This document shows positions 5,293-7,665 of a DNA stretch of 7,665 bases, piece by piece. This DNA is from Bacteroidales bacterium UBA1725. Lineage in GTDB: Bacteria > Bacteroidota > Bacteroidia > Bacteroidales > UBA932. Numbering within the stretch: position 1 is the stretch's first letter; each line of letters begins with the position of its first letter. Both the position numbers and the translations under genes were made by a program. Location: positions 50,910 through 58,574 of the forward strand of contig DCIN01000070.1 in assembly GCA_002315815.1 (NCBI GenBank), in the 5' to 3' direction. The notes beneath the pieces are model-generated. The model worked only from the letters and a program-made list of their open reading frames with translations. It searched no databases and was not told the origin of the DNA.

Positions 5293-7395
5293 ATGGAATC
5301 CTTTGTCGAGAAAGCTCACAATCTGGCCAGATCCGTACTCAAGGACCAGACCCGTTCTGACGGTACTCCGTTCATCGGGCATCCGGAAGCCGTGGCGCGG
5401 ATAGTGTCCGAAGAAATCGGTTTGCCGGACGAATGTGTGGCCGCAGTATATCTCCACGAGGCCACAAGGGAACACAAAGATTTGGATGTGAGCGGGTTCC
5501 CTCAGGATGTCAGGACTATGGCGGAAGGTCTCAACAAGATATCCGTCATAAGGCCCAAAGACACCAGACTGGAAGCCGAGAACTACAAGAAACTCATAGT
5601 GCAGTACTCGACTGATCCGCGGGTGACTGTCATCAAGATAGCCGACCGGCTGGAGGTGATGCGCAACCTCGCCATCTTCCCTCCACGATCTCGGGAGCAG
5701 AAAGCCCTCGAGACCCTTATGCTGTACATTCCGCTCGCTCATCAGCTGGGCCTGTACAATATCAAGGGAGAACTGGAGAACATTTATTTCCGCTATGCAT
5801 GCCCTGAGGATTTCCGGGCCATCACCAACAAGCTCAAAGCTACCGAACCGGACAGGGAAAAGCTCACCAGAGAATTCATCGAACCGCTCAAGACCAGACT
5901 CACATCGGAGGGAATCAGATACAAGCTCAAGATTCGAACCAAGGCCGCATATTCCATTTACAAGAAGATGCAGACGCAGAAGGTTCCTTTCGAGGGTGTA
6001 TTTGACGTCTTCGCAATCAGGTTCATCATCGACTGTGATTCCAACCCGGCCGTGGAGAAGGATATGTGCTGGAAGGTTTATTCCTATGTGACCGAAGAAT
6101 ACGAGTCCGACACTACCCGTCTTAGGGACTGGGTCACCAATCCCAAGCCCAACGGCTACGAATCCCTGCACATCACCGTAAAAAACAGACAGGGAGCATA
6201 CGTGGAGGTGCAGATTCGCACGAAAAGGATGGACGATGAAGCCGAAAACGGCGCTGCGGCACACTGGGCATACAAGGGGATACGGCACGAGCAGAGCCTC
6301 GATCGATGGCTGAGTTCCGTAAGATACAATCTTGAGCATCCCGCGGAGACCAAAGTCGAGGATATGCCTTCACCTCCTTCCCGCGAGATTTTCGTATTCA
6401 CTCCGTCAGGAGAACTTCGGACTCTTCCCGCCGGGGCCTCTCTGCTTGATTTTGCCTTCAACATTCACTCAGGCCTGGGCTGCAAATGTTGCGGAGGCAA
6501 GGTGAACGGCAAAGCCGTCCCAATTAAGGAAAAGCTGAAGACGGGAGACGTAATCGAAATCCAAACAGGAAAGAACCAGAAACCCGGTCCCGGCTGGCTC
6601 GACTGGGTGGTGACAAGCAAGGCCCGGACCAAAATCAAACTGGAACTGGATGCTGAGGAACGGAAAGCCGCCGCCGAAGGACGTGAAATTCTCGAAAGAA
6701 GACTGAAGAACTGGAAACTCGAATTCCCGGACGAAATGCAGAGGGAGTTTATGAAATTGCATAAGTTCTCATCTGTACTGACGCTGATGGCTTCCGTTTT
6801 CCGCGGCGAGACAGAACTCAACGACATCAAGACCTTCATTCAGGAAGCTGACGAAAGGCACGAAGCGTCGGTTAGAGCCGCAACCGAACAGGAGGCTGTT
6901 CAGATTGGAAGCAGAAAAGCCTTTTCTGGCTCAGGTTCAGACGACATCATTGTTCTCGGAGCCCGCAACGTCAAGGGAATGGACTACCGTATGTCCAAAT
7001 GCTGCAACCCGGTCTTTGGAGATGATGTGTTCGGTTTCGTAACAAGGACCGAAGGCATAAAGATTCATCGTATGTCCTGTCCCAACGCAGCCCGCCTGAT
7101 TGAAAAATATCCATACCGCATACAGAAAGTGATATGGCAGGAAAACGAGGGTTCAGCCAATTTCCAATGCACGCTGGGCATCATATCCGAGCCTGACAAT
7201 TCGGTGACGGGAGAAATACTGAATGTGATCGGCCAGTTCAAGGCATCGGTCCGTTCATTCAATGTAAACGAGAACCTCCGCAAAGGTGTTTTCGAAATCA
7301 GTGTGCGGCTTCTTGTGCCGTCAAATCTGGAACTCGACAAAATCCTGTCCCAGCTCAGCATACTCAAGAGCGTAATCAAGGTCAGAAGAATCTGA
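5293..7395 (+). CDS. relA: Long RelA/SpoT-family (p)ppGpp synthetase with degenerate hydrolase domain
   Basis: This 700-residue protein has the full long-RSH layout: HD domain (about 1-140), synthetase (about 190-330), TGS (364-430), helical region, zinc-finger domain (KCCNP 569-573 with H592 and C596) and C-terminal ACT (about 622-700). Synthetase residues are in place: RTKAAYSIY (215-223), FDVFAIR (237-243), NPKPNGYESLH (283-293, Y289), EVQIRT (305-310) and AAHWAYK (322-328), so pyrophosphate transfer from ATP to GTP/GDP is expected. In the HD domain R21, H30, H55 and D118 remain, but the HDxxED motif reads HEATRE (55-60), and RLHNMR has become RLEVMR (119-124). Hydrolase activity is therefore doubtful. 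The synthetase carries RLRD (276-279), close to the RxKD motif of bifunctional Rel rather than the ExDD of E. coli RelA. The ATG at 5293 is chosen because the longer open frame is C-rich spacer. The next RSH hydrolase must be elsewhere (inference). Confidence 0.93.
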   Translation: MESFVEKAHNLARSVLKDQTRSDGTPFIGHPEAVARIVSEEIGLPDECVAAVYLHEATREHKDLDVSGFPQDVRTMAEGLNKISVIRPKDTRLEAENYKKLIVQYSTDPRVTVIKIADRLEVMRNLAIFPPRSREQKALETLMLYIPLAHQLGLYNIKGELENIYFRYACPEDFRAITNKLKATEPDREKLTREFIEPLKTRLTSEGIRYKLKIRTKAAYSIYKKMQTQKVPFEGVFDVFAIRFIIDCDSNPAVEKDMCWKVYSYVTEEYESDTTRLRDWVTNPKPNGYESLHITVKNRQGAYVEVQIRTKRMDDEAENGAAAHWAYKGIRHEQSLDRWLSSVRYNLEHPAETKVEDMPSPPSREIFVFTPSGELRTLPAGASLLDFAFNIHSGLGCKCCGGKVNGKAVPIKEKLKTGDVIEIQTGKNQKPGPGWLDWVVTSKARTKIKLELDAEERKAAAEGREILERRLKNWKLEFPDEMQREFMKLHKFSSVLTLMASVFRGETELNDIKTFIQEADERHEASVRAATEQEAVQIGSRKAFSGSGSDDIIVLGARNVKGMDYRMSKCCNPVFGDDVFGFVTRTEGIKIHRMSCPNAARLIEKYPYRIQKVIWQENEGSANFQCTLGIISEPDNSVTGEILNVIGQFKASVRSFNVNENLRKGVFEISVRLLVPSNLELDKILSQLSILKSVIKVRRI

Positions 7396-7401
7396 TTTTT
7401 T
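7378..7401 (+). terminator. Weak terminator-like hairpin on relA stop
   Basis: TCAGA (7382-7386), loop AGAA and TCTGA (7391-7395) make a five-pair core. It is extended by two G-U and two A-U pairs down to 7378/7399, and six T at 7396-7401 follow the TGA. The right arm contains the stop codon. The stem is weak, so confidence is modest; the second hairpin 50 nt downstream may do the main work. Confidence 0.4.
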
Positions 7402-7431
7402 CGCTTTTGATGAATTTTATTCTTTGCATTA

Positions 7432-7462
7432 TTGGTTATTATGCTGTAAATAGGTACATTTG
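7432..7462 (+). promoter_or_regulatory. Promoter of SusC-type receptor gene
   Basis: The -7 box TACATTTG (7455-7462) fits TAnnTTTG, with a TTG at 7432-7434 as a possible -33 element 20 bp upstream. This is the best-formed Bacteroidota promoter in the window. Transcription would begin near 7467-7470, leaving a leader of about 50 nt rich in T (7484-7500) before the ATG at 7517. The -33 element lies inside an inverted-repeat arm, and the -7 box starts at the last base of another. Confidence 0.6.
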
Positions 7463-7491
7463 ACCCCACAAAGGATTAAACCTATTTTTTT
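7448..7491 (+). terminator. Long-loop hairpin with T-tract before SusC-type gene
   Basis: AAATAGGT (7448-7455) pairs perfectly with ACCTATTT (7480-7487), leaving a 24-nt loop, and the right arm runs into seven T (7485-7491). In a transcript reading through from relA this could act as a terminator. The predicted start of the downstream promoter falls in the loop, so the receptor mRNA would lack the left arm and escape it. The long loop weakens the case. Confidence 0.4.
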
Positions 7492-7506
7492 ATTTTTATT
7501 AACCAA

Positions 7507-7521
7507 TTCATTGCCAATGAA
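7507..7521. repeat. 15-bp dyad over the receptor start codon
   Basis: TTCATTG-C-CAATGAA is a perfect dyad centred on 7514 and includes the ATG (7517-7519). As DNA it resembles an operator half-site pair; as RNA it could form a six-pair hairpin with a three-base loop that hides the start codon. No function is known. Confidence 0.5.
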
Positions 7522-7665
7522 AGCAATTTTCAGAACGGGTCGTGTGGTGTTGTGCGCCATCATGACCGGTGTGGCTTTGCTCGCCGGTAGCTCGGCTTTT
7601 GCTCAGAGCTCATTCAAGGGTAAGGTCATAGACTCAAATGGAAACGCAATCATCGGTGCTGCCGT
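7517..7665 (+). CDS. TonB-dependent receptor (SusC/RagA type), N-terminus only
   Basis: The 49 complete codons in the window, plus two bases of the next, begin with a Sec signal peptide: basic N-region (K2, R6, R9), hydrophobic core VVLCAIMTGVALLAG (10-24) and likely cleavage after SSAFA or AQ (about 29-30). The mature start reads FKGKVIDSNGNAIIGAAV (33-50), the opening strand of the carboxypeptidase-regulatory-like (CarboxypepD_reg) domain that precedes the plug in SusC/RagA-family outer-membrane receptors of Bacteroidota. Such proteins are around 1000 residues and usually work with a SusD-like lipoprotein encoded next, which would lie to the right. Other secreted proteins share this N-terminal domain, so the receptor call is likely but not certain. 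Its own promoter and a dyad over the start codon suggest separate control from relA. Confidence 0.75.
   Translation, partial: MKAIFRTGRVVLCAIMTGVALLAGSSAFAQSSFKGKVIDSNGNAIIGAA

Larger units (their letters stand above)
7431..7507. repeat. Nested inverted repeats around the receptor promoter
   Basis: Outer arms ATTGGTTA (7431-7438) and TAACCAAT (7500-7507) are perfect 8-bp complements. They enclose the inner 8-bp pair at 7448-7455/7480-7487. The two pairs are nested and in register, with 9 and 12 bases between them on the left and right. Together they flank the -7 box. The arms are short enough that chance in AT-rich DNA cannot be excluded. Confidence 0.5.

Noticed and set aside
5275..6339. 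354-codon open frame on the minus strand opposite relA
   Set aside because: It lies entirely antisense to a well-conserved RSH coding sequence, its translation shows no recognisable domain, and it is explained by codon bias of the sense gene.
7396..7516. A small gene or structured ncRNA in the relA-receptor spacer
   Set aside because: Only short frames are present, the DNA is AT-rich, and the visible structure is better explained as promoter, leader and terminator-like hairpins.

Overview
The window looks like chromosomal DNA of a Bacteroidota bacterium, most likely order Bacteroidales. The evidence is the -7 promoter boxes of the form TAnnTTTG, A-rich leaders without clear Shine-Dalgarno sequences, the SusC/RagA-type TonB receptor start at the right edge, and protein sequences of Bacteroidales character. 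Base composition is near balanced by eye. No RNA gene, insertion sequence or CRISPR array was seen.

Layout, left to right. (1) The 3' part of a SagB-type nitroreductase gene on the + strand (1-573). (2) A minus-strand group read right to left: guaB (IMP dehydrogenase), guaA (a GMP synthase made only of the ATP-pyrophosphatase and dimerisation parts, with no glutaminase domain), then an AAC(3)-family N-acetyltransferase. A good intrinsic terminator fills the short guaA/acetyltransferase gap. (3) A very compact divergent promoter region (3885-3976). (4) A plus-strand pair: a 400-residue protein of the CofE (F420-0:L-glutamate ligase) superfamily and a 700-residue long RelA/SpoT protein. They are separated by a 113-nt, C-rich, G-poor spacer with about three 23-bp tandem repeats. 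(5) A 121-nt spacer with nested inverted repeats, a promoter and terminator-like hairpins. (6) The first 49 codons of a TonB-dependent outer-membrane receptor that runs off the right edge.

The core theme is guanine nucleotides. GuaB makes XMP, GuaA makes GMP, characterised CofE enzymes spend GTP, and the RelA-like enzyme should convert GTP/GDP to (p)ppGpp. The two halves are transcribed away from each other from back-to-back promoters, so joint control is plausible but not shown. The points most worth a second look are the missing glutaminase domain of GuaA, the degraded hydrolase motif of the RelA-like protein (HEATRE in place of HDxxED) beside an intact-looking synthetase, a CofE-family protein in a phylum not known to make F420, the rut-like tandem-repeat spacer, and the promoter apparently placed in the loop of a terminator-like hairpin before the SusC-type gene. 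I found no convincing wholly new defence or mobile system; the novelty is in domain loss and regulatory architecture.
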